From Phycisphaerae bacterium (GTDB lineage: Bacteria > Planctomycetota > Phycisphaerae > Sedimentisphaerales > Anaerohalosphaeraceae), in the NCBI GenBank assembly GCA_012729675.1, contig JAAYCR010000025.1:62001-126000 (forward strand): a stretch of DNA of 64,000 nt, in the 5' to 3' direction. Positions 17,699 through 24,892 of the stretch are shown in pieces; the stretch's first letter is position 1; each line of letters starts with the position of its first letter. A program made the position numbers and the translations under genes. Under the pieces are notes generated by a model. That model searched no databases, had not been told where the DNA came from, and worked only from the letters and a program-made list of their open reading frames with translations.

Positions 17699-19114
17699 AT
17701 GAAATACGAATACGATTTGATTGTCATCGGGTTGGGACCGGCCGGAATGGCCGTCTCGATTATGGCCTCCGAAATGGGACTGAAGGTCTGTGCGATCGAA
17801 AAGCACAAAGTCGGCGGCGAGTGTATGAACGTCGGCTGCATCCCCAGCAAGGCACTGCTGCGGATGGCCAAGACCCGCAGCATCTTCGACAAACTCAACC
17901 GGATGGAACTGGCAGCGCGGCCCAAGCCCGAAACGCTCAAACCGTTTTCGAGAATCCAAGAGAGCCTCGATTTCATCAGCAGCCAGAAAACGATGCGGAT
18001 GTTCGAGAAGGTACACATGGTCTATCAGCAGGGACCAGCCGAATTCGTCGATCCGCACACCGTGGCCGTCGGCGATAAAACCTACTCGGCGCAGCGGCTG
18101 TTCATCTGCATTGGAACGCGCCCGGCAGTGCCGAACTTTCCAGGACTGGACAAAATCGACTACCTGACCAACGAGACGATGTTTGCCTTGGACACCGTGC
18201 CGGAAAGCCTCTTGGTCGTCGGCGGCGGGGCCATCGCCTGCGAGATGGCACAGGCCTTTTCCCGCCTGGGCAGCAAGGTCACGATCCTCATCCGCGGCCC
18301 GCGTCTGATGTGGCGCGAAGATCGACAGGCGACCGATCTCATCGAGCAGACCTTTGAGAGCGAAGGTATCACGATCCTGCGCGAGCAAAAGCCCGCCGCC
18401 TTCGAAAATCGCAACGGCCGCGTGTGGATGAAAACGGACAAGGGCGTCGAGATCGAGACCGAAAAAGTCCTCATCGGCGCCGGTCGGCAAATGAACAACG
18501 CCGCACTAAAACCCGAAAACGCCGGCATTGAGTTGACCGAAAAAGGCGCCGTCCGCGTCACCCCCTATCTGCAAACCTCACAAAAGCACATCTACGCAGT
18601 CGGCGATTGCAACGGCCACTTCCTCTTCAGCCACGCCGCGATGCATCAGGGCATGCTGGCCTTGATCAACAGCATGACCCCCTGGCCGTTCAAGCAAAAA
18701 TTCCTGTCGTATCCGGTACCCTGGACGGTGTTTACCGAGCCGCAGATGTCTGTCGTCGGCCTCTCGGCAACCGAACTGGACAAACGCGGCGTCAGCTACG
18801 AAACCATCTCGGTCAAATACGCCGACTACGGCGCCGCCATTGCCGAGGCCGTGGATACCGGCTTCGTGAAGGTATTTATCTCGAAAACCGGCCGGATTCT
18901 GGGCACGGTCATCATCGGCGAAGGCTCCGGCGAAATGATCAACGAGTGGACATTGGCCATCCAGAACAAGATGCGCATCCACCAGATTATGATGCAGCAG
19001 CACTCCTTCCCGACGATGGGTTTCCTCAGCAAGCGCGTCGCCGAGACGTGGATGATGGGAAAGATGAAGTCCCAAAAACTCCAGAAAATTTGCCAATGGA
19101 TGTACCGCACCTAA
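17699..19114 (+). CDS. FAD/NAD(P)-dependent disulfide oxidoreductase, lipoamide dehydrogenase-like, missing C-terminal His-Glu
   Basis: 471 residues in the pyridine nucleotide-disulfide oxidoreductase family. FAD-binding DLIVIGLGPAGMAVSIMASE, redox-active disulfide ECMNVGCIPSKAL, NAD(P)-binding LVVGGGAIACEMAQAFSRLG and the second FAD motif IYAVGDCNG are all present. The C-terminal catalytic motif, HAHPTxSE in lipoamide dehydrogenase, reads QHSFPTMGF here: the proton-accepting His is replaced by Phe and the Glu is absent. So dihydrolipoamide oxidation is unlikely; no 2-oxoacid dehydrogenase genes are nearby either. Other activities of this family (quinone, metal or other disulfide reduction) are possible. 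Confidence 0.85.
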   Translation: MKYEYDLIVIGLGPAGMAVSIMASEMGLKVCAIEKHKVGGECMNVGCIPSKALLRMAKTRSIFDKLNRMELAARPKPETLKPFSRIQESLDFISSQKTMRMFEKVHMVYQQGPAEFVDPHTVAVGDKTYSAQRLFICIGTRPAVPNFPGLDKIDYLTNETMFALDTVPESLLVVGGGAIACEMAQAFSRLGSKVTILIRGPRLMWREDRQATDLIEQTFESEGITILREQKPAAFENRNGRVWMKTDKGVEIETEKVLIGAGRQMNNAALKPENAGIELTEKGAVRVTPYLQTSQKHIYAVGDCNGHFLFSHAAMHQGMLALINSMTPWPFKQKFLSYPVPWTVFTEPQMSVVGLSATELDKRGVSYETISVKYADYGAAIAEAVDTGFVKVFISKTGRILGTVIIGEGSGEMINEWTLAIQNKMRIHQIMMQQHSFPTMGFLSKRVAETWMMGKMKSQKLQKICQWMYRT

Positions 19115-19149
19115 TTAATAAAATTCGGCCGAAAATTCAAATTATTCTC

Positions 19150-19178
19150 TTGAAACCCCGGCAGATGCCCGTTATTCT
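19150..19178 (+). promoter_or_regulatory. Sigma70-type promoter of the metal island
   Basis: TTGAAA (19150-19155), 17-base spacer, TATTCT (19173-19178). The -10 box abuts the palindrome at 19180-19202, so a bound regulator would cover the transcription start. Confidence 0.5.
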
Positions 19179-19179
19179 C

Positions 19180-19202
19180 TATTTGCAACTGAGTTGCAAA
19201 TA
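19180..19202. promoter_or_regulatory. 23-base perfect palindrome, candidate Fur/Zur-type operator
   Basis: Arms TATTTGCAACT (19180-19190) and AGTTGCAAATA (19192-19202) are exact reverse complements around a single central base. With one mismatch the symmetry extends to 17 bases each side (19174-19208). An odd-length palindrome with one central base and a TTGCAA core fits Fur-family sites, and a Fur-family gene is the second gene of the transcript that starts here. Confidence 0.7.
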
Positions 19203-19222
19203 AAGAATACGGAAACCCTGAA

Positions 19223-19999
19223 ATGTCGATCACAGAACGCTTCAAACATATTTGGATAGAACTGAAGGCCCACAGCCCCTTCACGCTATTGGGGGCAGCC
19301 GCCGGCATCGTATTTATGCTGATTTTCAAGGATATCAGCAAAGAAAACGCCCTGCGCCTGTTCGCTGTCTTTCACCCGCTGCACGTCGTCCTCAGCGCGA
19401 TGGTCACTGCCGCCCTGTTCAAACTACACCGCAAGGCCAGCAGTTTTTTGCTGATTTTGGTGATCGGCTATGTCGGCTCTATCGGCGTGGCCACCCTCAG
19501 CGACAGCATATTGCCGTACCTGGGACAATCAATACTCGGTGCGACCCTCCCCACACACGCCGCGCTGCACACCCTCGACGCCCCAGACCACGTCCACGGC
19601 CCCGACTGCGACCACAACCACGGCCATGAGCCGCACTTGCATCTGGGCTTTATCGAAGAATGGTATCTGGTTAACCCCGCCGCCCTGCTGGGCGTGCTCC
19701 TGGCGTATTTCTGGCCGCAGACCAAAATCCCTCACGCCGGCCACATCTTGGTCAGCACATGGGCCTCGGCCAGCTTTATGCTGATGAGCAGCCCCGAACA
19801 AATGAGCCTTTTGCTTCTGGCCGGGATGTTCATCGCCCTGTTTCTGGCCGTCTGGATACCCTGCTGCTTGAGCGACATTGTCTTTCCAACGCTGTTTCTC
19901 CGTGCCGACGGCGTACACATAGGCCATCACGGCTGCGTCCTCTGCGGCAAAAAAGACCCTGCTGAAAAACAAAAACCGACCGATGAACACGACCGTTAA
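19223..19999 (+). CDS. His-rich multi-pass membrane protein in a Fur/Zur-type operon
   Basis: 258 residues, not recognised as a named family. About six membrane segments are visible (for example FTLLGAAAGIVFMLIF, LHVVLSAMVTAALF, FLLILVIGYVGSIGVATL, LLLLAGMFIALFLAVWIPCC). Between them is a His-rich loop, DHVHGPDCDHNHGHEPHLHL (about residues 117-136), and near the C-terminus DGVHIGHHGCVLCGKK, both suited to bind Zn or a similar metal. The 3' end overlaps the Fur-family gene by 17 bases, and a perfect palindrome lies directly upstream. A role in metal transport or sensing is inferred from these facts. Confidence 0.75.
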   Translation: MSITERFKHIWIELKAHSPFTLLGAAAGIVFMLIFKDISKENALRLFAVFHPLHVVLSAMVTAALFKLHRKASSFLLILVIGYVGSIGVATLSDSILPYLGQSILGATLPTHAALHTLDAPDHVHGPDCDHNHGHEPHLHLGFIEEWYLVNPAALLGVLLAYFWPQTKIPHAGHILVSTWASASFMLMSSPEQMSLLLLAGMFIALFLAVWIPCCLSDIVFPTLFLRADGVHIGHHGCVLCGKKDPAEKQKPTDEHDR

Positions 20000-20405
20000 A
20001 CAGCACGCTGTCGCCCTGCTGCGGCAAAAACGACTCCGCGTCACGGCCCCGCGCGTCGCGGTCATCGCGGCCATTCTGCAATCGGACAGCCCCCTCACTC
20101 AGCAGCAAATCGCCGCTCAACTCGGCGACCAATCGCCCAACAAGACGACCATCTACCGAACACTGCTGAGTCTGATAAACGCCGACGTGGTGCACAGGGC
20201 GTTCGTCCAGCAGCGGCAGTGGCATTTCGAACTGGCCCACCATTGCTCGCCCATACAGTGCCACCCGCACTTTACCTGCATTCGCTGCCACCGCACCGAA
20301 TGCCTGCACGACGTCTCGTATCCACTGGTCGACTTACCCAAGGGTATGACGATGTATCGCCAGCAGATTCGAATCGAAGGGATATGCTCGGCATGCAGCG
20401 CATAA
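19983..20405 (+). CDS. Fur-family metalloregulator, Zur-like
   Basis: 140 residues. An N-terminal winged helix (LRVTAPRVAVIAAILQSDSP, QQQIAAQLGDQSPNKTTIYR) is followed by the Fur dimerisation/metal domain with HFELAHHCSPIQCHPHFTC, CIRC and a terminal CSAC. The two CxxC pairs are the structural zinc site, and the His/Cys-rich middle supplies the sensing site. Which metal it senses cannot be decided; Zn is favoured because of the partner gene's His-rich loop. It overlaps the membrane protein gene upstream, so the pair is translationally coupled and probably autoregulated through the palindrome at 19180-19202. Confidence 0.9.
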   Translation: MNTTVKQHAVALLRQKRLRVTAPRVAVIAAILQSDSPLTQQQIAAQLGDQSPNKTTIYRTLLSLINADVVHRAFVQQRQWHFELAHHCSPIQCHPHFTCIRCHRTECLHDVSYPLVDLPKGMTMYRQQIRIEGICSACSA

Positions 20406-20790
20406 CCCCCATCTGGGCATTGGCGCCGAAGCGGTGGACAAAGGCGTTTTTGTCGATGATCTGTTGACGCTGGCATTGATTGCCGTTGACGGCCCCGGGA
20501 TATTCAGTGTGTATAAAACAAACATGGGCCAACCGACTGTTTTCATGACCGGCGGCAATGGGATGGACGCCAATGGCGCGATTGTAATGCCAGCCGGAGA
20601 GCATGGCCATTTCAATATCGCTTTTTCCGAAGCCGGTTGGTACCAGATAACAGTTGAGTCCTCTGCGGTTGACCAAGCCACACTGGAACGAATGACCAGC
20701 ACTGAAACCTTCACCTTCCACGTCGTCCCCGAACCGGCAACGCTGATCCTGCTTGGCATAGGCGGTGCGCTGATTCGGCGTAAAAAATAA
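20401..20790 (+). pseudogene. 3' half of a choice-of-anchor M, PEP-CTERM surface protein (5' half missing)
   Basis: The reading frame resembling a choice-of-anchor M domain begins abruptly at the end of the fur gene, one frame away from its stop codon: HLGIGAEAVDKGVF, then LTLALIAVDGPGIFSVYKT, then PAGEHGHFNIAFSEAGWYQI. It ends in a textbook PEP-CTERM sorting tail, VPEPATLILLGIGGALIRRK. Intact relatives have about 100 or more residues before this point, including a signal peptide; none is present, and the only possible start is a GTG at 20434 inside the domain. So this is a gene that lost its front half, apparently by a deletion ending at the fur stop. In actinobacteria related anchor-M proteins sit beside metal ABC transporters, matching the Fur context. 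Confidence 0.75.
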
Positions 20791-20811
20791 AACTCTCTGC
20801 CCCGCAACCAA

Positions 20812-20846
20812 AGGCCTCCGCACATATCAAGCGGAGGCCTGTATGT
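20812..20846 (+). terminator. Intrinsic terminator of the metal island
   Basis: Perfect ten-base stem AGGCCTCCGC (20812-20821) / GCGGAGGCCT (20831-20840), nine-base loop, then a T-containing tail. Confidence 0.75.
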
Positions 20847-21113
20847 TTTCCCTCTTGTATCATCATAATTCCTACTGCGTTTCGTATGAATCTTAGTGAG
20901 AACTTCTGCCGGAAGCGTTGTTATGGGCGCGCAAATATATCTCCTATTTCCATCGCCTTGTATTATACATAACTCCTTTTTTAAAAAAGACCTATAGACG
21001 GTTTGACAGAAATTTGAGCTATCTTGGAGGCGTGAATATTTTGAACAAAAGGTCGAGAGTGTTACTGTAAGAAGTAACGGGTACGGCAGTAGGCTAATGA
21101 AAGGGTACAAACA
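20847..21113. other. Intergenic region, no gene found
   Basis: Between the terminator and the DUF4174-like gene. A TTGACA hexamer lies at 21003-21008 without a well-placed -10 box. A small inverted repeat GTTACT (21061-21066) / AGTAAC (21073-21078) sits in the presumed leader. Nothing else is evident. Confidence 0.4.
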
Positions 21114-21503
21114 ATGAAGAAAATAACGATAAATCCGGAGGATGTGCTGTCAAACTGTGCGATGCTGTTTGTTTTCTCTCCGACGGCGGAAGATCGCAGC
21201 TTTCAACTCCAAATGGAACAGCTTTCCGAGCGAGAGGCCACATTGCAGGAGCATAACGTCGTTGTGGCCGAGATAATTGAAGGCGGCAGTGAGAATGCCG
21301 GCACCGACTCTTCGACGGGTGAGGTGGAGGAGAGTTTGTGCGTGCAGTTCCAAGTTCCCAAAGGAAGGTTCCGTGTGATGCTGATCGGCAAAGACACGCA
21401 TGTCAAGCTGGTCGCGGATTCCTGTGTGTCCTTTGAAGAGGTTGTGATGCGTGTTGAGAACGAGCCTCATGAGGCCGAGATGTCGTCGGTGATGGCGAGT
21501 TGA
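21114..21503 (+). CDS. DUF4174-like small protein
   Basis: 129 residues without signal peptide or membrane segment. The middle resembles the DUF4174 pattern: LFVFSPTAEDRSFQLQMEQL, then LQEHNVVVAEIIEGG, a variable acidic linker, and FQVPKGRFRVMLIGKDTHVK. The family has a thioredoxin-like outline without catalytic Cys pair, and its function is unknown. The gene is 93 bases ahead of the FHA gene on the same strand, so co-transcription is plausible. Confidence 0.65.
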   Translation: MKKITINPEDVLSNCAMLFVFSPTAEDRSFQLQMEQLSEREATLQEHNVVVAEIIEGGSENAGTDSSTGEVEESLCVQFQVPKGRFRVMLIGKDTHVKLVADSCVSFEEVVMRVENEPHEAEMSSVMAS

Positions 21504-21596
21504 CGGACGCCGAGCCGAACGGCTGTTTCGGCAATCCAAAGCCTGCTTTATCGAACGGAACGCCGGCAGCAGGTGTTTATTTGAAAGGGGACAATT

Positions 21597-22055
21597 ATGA
21601 ATGTGAATCTGGTATTGCTAAAGAAAGACGGCGCAACACAAAGCTTTGCCCTTCCGGGCAATGTTATCACCATCGGCAGGCGGCGCGACTGTGATGTGTG
21701 CATTCCCTTAAGTACGATTTCACGGAAACACTGCGAGCTGCTCCGAAACGGCGGACAATTCATCGCCCGTGATTGCGGCAGTCGCAACGGTACCTTTCTC
21801 AACGACGTTCGTATCGAAGCGGCGCTCGCCGACGCCGGCGACGTACTCCGGATCGGCCCGGTCAGGTTCGTCCTTCAGATTGACGACCGGCCGTCGTCGT
21901 TTGAACAGTACCTGTCAAAGGCCGCCCTGCGTAACGAAACGACCGGCACATACGCCGACAGCAATGAATCCACCGTCATTCGGGATGCCGTATCGCATGA
22001 TGCAGAAGCCGGAATGGAAGAGGCATTCAACAAGAAAAATAACCTGAACAAATAA
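21597..22055 (+). CDS. FHA-domain protein
   Basis: 152 residues. Residues 1-95 are one FHA domain with all core motifs: ITIGRRRDCDVCIP, STISRKHCELLR and DCGSRNGTFLNDVRI. FHA domains bind phosphothreonine peptides, so this is probably an adaptor for Ser/Thr kinase signalling. The C-terminal ~55 residues are polar and possibly unstructured. The convergent gene 230 bases away encodes a Hanks-type kinase, a likely partner. A ribosome binding site (GGGGAC) precedes the ATG. Confidence 0.93.
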   Translation: MNVNLVLLKKDGATQSFALPGNVITIGRRRDCDVCIPLSTISRKHCELLRNGGQFIARDCGSRNGTFLNDVRIEAALADAGDVLRIGPVRFVLQIDDRPSSFEQYLSKAALRNETTGTYADSNESTVIRDAVSHDAEAGMEEAFNKKNNLNK

Positions 22056-22282
22056 AGGCGGCGGTGTTCCGTTACCAGGAAAGACCGAACACGTGAGGAA
22101 TTTCCCCTTGCTATATGAGTAAACACACAGGGTCGTCTCTATGGGGCTTTGGAGTCATTAAGTAAGATAGAGGGTTCCCACTGTGCCAAAGGCTTTCATG
22201 CCGGTGCCGCATACGTCCCTATCCTTATACCCTCCATCCGTCCCAAACAAACACTTGATTGATTAAGCGGAGACTGATGCGA

Positions 22283-23521
22283 TTAAGACATCAGCATAAA
22301 GAGAATCACCAGCAGAAGGATACCGGAGAAGGCGCCGAGGACGATGATCAGGACGCGGTATTTGGCGACGATTTCGGCGGGGTAGAGTTTTTTCCCGCTC
22401 TCGGTCAGTTGGATGGCATCACCTTCTTCGAGTTGGCCGAGCGCCTCGACATTGAACTTTTGCCGGGCAACCAGGGGGGGCCTGCCTTCGCGTACGGCTT
22501 CCAGATCGGTGATGACCTCTTGCATCGTGGAGTAACGCTCTTTGCGGTCTTTGGCCATCATAACCTCAATGACCTCGGAAATGCCTGTGGTCAGGGCGGT
22601 GTTGATGTGATCGGGGGGAACGAGCGGCTCTTTGAGGTGTTTTTTCATTACTTCCGACGGGGTGCTGGCCTCATACGGCACACGCCCGGCGACCATGTGA
22701 AAAAGCGTTCCGCCGAGAGAATAAATGTCCGCGCGGCCGTCAATATCGACTTCACCGCGGATTTGTTCGGGGGCGATGTAATAGGGCGTACCGAAAGCCT
22801 TGCCCTGTTCGTGTTTGGCGGCCTTGATGTCGGAGGTCTCGCGGGCCAGTCCCATATCGGCCAACTTGACGACGCCGTCCTTGTTGATCATGATATTTTT
22901 GGGCTTGACGTCGCGGTGGATCAGGCCTTGGGCATGCGCGTGGGCCAGTGCCTTGGCGACCTGGATGATGACGTCGATCGCTTCGCGCTCGTCGAAGACC
23001 TTGCCCTTGGCCAAGTCGTCATAGAGCGTTTTGCCCTCGACGTATTCCATAACGAAATAATACAGACCGCCCACTTCGCCGACGTCGATGGCCTGAACGA
23101 TGTTGTTGTGGTTCATCTTGGCGGCCAGACGGCCTTCTTTGTAGAACCGCTCGACGTAGTCGGATTTCTGGACGAATTTTTTGGGCAGGACCTTGACGGC
23201 GACGGTGCGATCCAGCGAGAGTTGTTTGGCCTTATAGACGACGGCCATCGCGCCGGAACCGAGTTTGCCCATGACCTTATAACCGGGGATCTGGCCGGCA
23301 GTGTTGCGGCTTTCGTTGATGTTTGCCTTGAGCCGCTCCAGTTGACTGGGAGTGATGTATTGACGATTGACTAAGAGCTGATCCAGGGTGGTGGGGTTGT
23401 CGGCGGCCATTTTTTGGAGGTCTTCTTTACACTGGCGTACCTCCTCATCGGTACATAACCGCTGATCCAGAGCCATTCGCCCCAACAGGGTATCATAACT
23501 GGTTGTATCATTTGTGCCCAA
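22283..23521 (-). CDS. Hanks-type Ser/Thr protein kinase with C-terminal membrane anchor
   Basis: 412 residues. After an ~80-residue helical N-terminal part, the kinase domain runs about residues 84-345: Gly-rich loop GKLGSGAMAVVYKAK, AVKVLP with the ATP-binding Lys, catalytic loop IHRDVKPKNIM, metal-binding ADMGLAR (DMG in place of DFG), and FGTPYYIAPEQ. The C-terminus has one membrane segment (VLIIVLGAFSGILLLVILFM), so the kinase domain is cytoplasmic and the tail ends at the membrane; no extracellular sensor domain follows it. The start is a TTG with GAGG upstream. It follows the radical SAM gene by 28 bases. Confidence 0.93.
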   Translation of the reverse strand: MGTNDTTSYDTLLGRMALDQRLCTDEEVRQCKEDLQKMAADNPTTLDQLLVNRQYITPSQLERLKANINESRNTAGQIPGYKVMGKLGSGAMAVVYKAKQLSLDRTVAVKVLPKKFVQKSDYVERFYKEGRLAAKMNHNNIVQAIDVGEVGGLYYFVMEYVEGKTLYDDLAKGKVFDEREAIDVIIQVAKALAHAHAQGLIHRDVKPKNIMINKDGVVKLADMGLARETSDIKAAKHEQGKAFGTPYYIAPEQIRGEVDIDGRADIYSLGGTLFHMVAGRVPYEASTPSEVMKKHLKEPLVPPDHINTALTTGISEVIEVMMAKDRKERYSTMQEVITDLEAVREGRPPLVARQKFNVEALGQLEEGDAIQLTESGKKLYPAEIVAKYRVLIIVLGAFSGILLLVILFMLMS

Positions 23522-23549
23522 AACGCAACCTCATTATCGTTCTACTGCA

Positions 23550-24575
23550 TTACATCGGCTTACCATAACACTCATTTGTACAAATTATCTGCAAAAATCG
23601 ACTGTTGTCAAAGAGAAAACTTCGAATGTCACTGCAAAGATGACATTTCGAGGCATAAAGAGGCTTTGGAACAAAGCCTTCGGATTGGATTTGGGGCAGA
23701 AAACCCCTCGGCCCACGGGTCATCAGGATCTGCCAGAAGTCCTGTGCGGGTGGATCAAAGGCCTTCCAGAGTTCGTCCAGGTCGGTTGTAAGGACGTTGC
23801 CGACGGCCATGCCAGGGCATTGGCCGCTGAAGACACTGCCGTAGGGGTCGATGTGGACGCCTTTGGCGCCGAGGATAACGTTTTGGCAGTTGCAGCCGGA
23901 CAGTGCATCGAGCGGTTGGGCCGCGCACAAGGGGGCGATTTGTTCGGCGGCCCGGCCGGTGAACCGCCCGGCATCGGCGGCCATCGCCTCGGCCAGCGCC
24001 GCGGTGCGTTGGGCCGTATTCATCGCAGCGATGCCGGAAGGAGCGTCCAGATATTTTTCCCATCGCACCAGGACGCGGTCTGAGCCGAGAACCTCACGGG
24101 CGGCATGCGTCAAAAACCGCACTTTTTCGACCGGGATATACTCTTCGTGGAAGATGTCCCAACTGATCTTGAGCCGCCGCAGGCCGGCGGCATCGAGTGC
24201 CTTGAGTCGGCGGCGCGCCTCGGCCTGATCCGTGACCCAGCCGGCGTTGGTCTCCACATAGTCCGCACCGCCCAAACCCAGCCGCTGCGCTTGTTCGCAA
24301 ATCTCCAGCAGCCGCTCGAACACCAAAAACGGCTCGCCGCCGGTCAGATGGACTTTAGCCGTCTCGCCCGCCAGTCGGCGTAGAGCCGCCCAAGCGGCCA
24401 CGGCGGTCTCGACCGCCATCAGGCCGCCCGCCTCGGGCCCGCAGTGATAGTAGCAAAACCGGCAGGCAGCGTTACACCGATACGTCAGCATCAGCCCCGC
24501 GTACCGCCAAAGCTTAAGCTTGGGGGTACTGCGATCTTGTCGGGCATTGAACACATTGTCCTGCAAATCCATCAT
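23550..24575 (-). CDS. Radical SAM protein with extra Cys clusters
   Basis: 341 residues. The SAM-binding [4Fe-4S] motif is CNAACRFCYYHC near residue 34-45 (CxxxCxxC), followed by VHLTGGEPFLVFERLLEI. The C-terminal half has more Cys: SGCNCQNVILGAKGVHIDPY, VFSGQCPGM and ASKCHLC, spaced like a SPASM/Twitch auxiliary cluster. Such enzymes modify peptides or act as anaerobic sulfatase-maturing enzymes; no precursor peptide gene is visible, so the substrate is unknown. It leads a two-gene transcript with the kinase. Confidence 0.88.
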   Translation of the reverse strand: MMDLQDNVFNARQDRSTPKLKLWRYAGLMLTYRCNAACRFCYYHCGPEAGGLMAVETAVAAWAALRRLAGETAKVHLTGGEPFLVFERLLEICEQAQRLGLGGADYVETNAGWVTDQAEARRRLKALDAAGLRRLKISWDIFHEEYIPVEKVRFLTHAAREVLGSDRVLVRWEKYLDAPSGIAAMNTAQRTAALAEAMAADAGRFTGRAAEQIAPLCAAQPLDALSGCNCQNVILGAKGVHIDPYGSVFSGQCPGMAVGNVLTTDLDELWKAFDPPAQDFWQILMTRGPRGFLPQIQSEGFVPKPLYASKCHLCSDIRSFLFDNSRFLQIICTNECYGKPM

Positions 24576-24670
24576 CGGGTGGGCGATTGCCTCTGTAAAT
24601 TACCTTTAATGCATAGTTTACGCCACATATTATACCTTCACGACGGGACATTGTCCATCCCGTTTCCAAG

Positions 24671-24874
24671 CCGGCGGAAGAGGGCTACAGTGGTTCAGAG
24701 ATTGAACAGGCGGTACTCTCGGCCCTGCACGAGGCGTTTGACACAGATACGCCGTTGGACACTGCGATAGTTGAAAAGGCGGTGCGGTCGTCCCCGCCGA
24801 TTGCAGTCACGATGGCCGAGGAAATCCGTGCCCTCTATGCCTGGTCCAACGGCCGGTGCGTATCGGCGGACTGA
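24671..24874 (+). pseudogene. C-terminal remnant of an AAA+ ATPase
   Basis: A reading frame without start codon, in the gap between the radical SAM gene and lon, translates to the C-terminal helical part of Ycf46-like AAA+ ATPases: EEGYSGSEIEQAVLSALHEA, then PIAVTMAEEIRALYAW, NGRCVSAD and a stop. The ATPase core that should precede it is absent. This is the tail left after a deletion. Confidence 0.6.
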
Positions 24875-24892
24875 AAACATCTGTCAATTTTT

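Noticed and set aside
17699-19114. Dihydrolipoamide dehydrogenase (lpdA) label
   Set aside because: The HPT-Glu catalytic motif is missing and no 2-oxoacid dehydrogenase genes are near.
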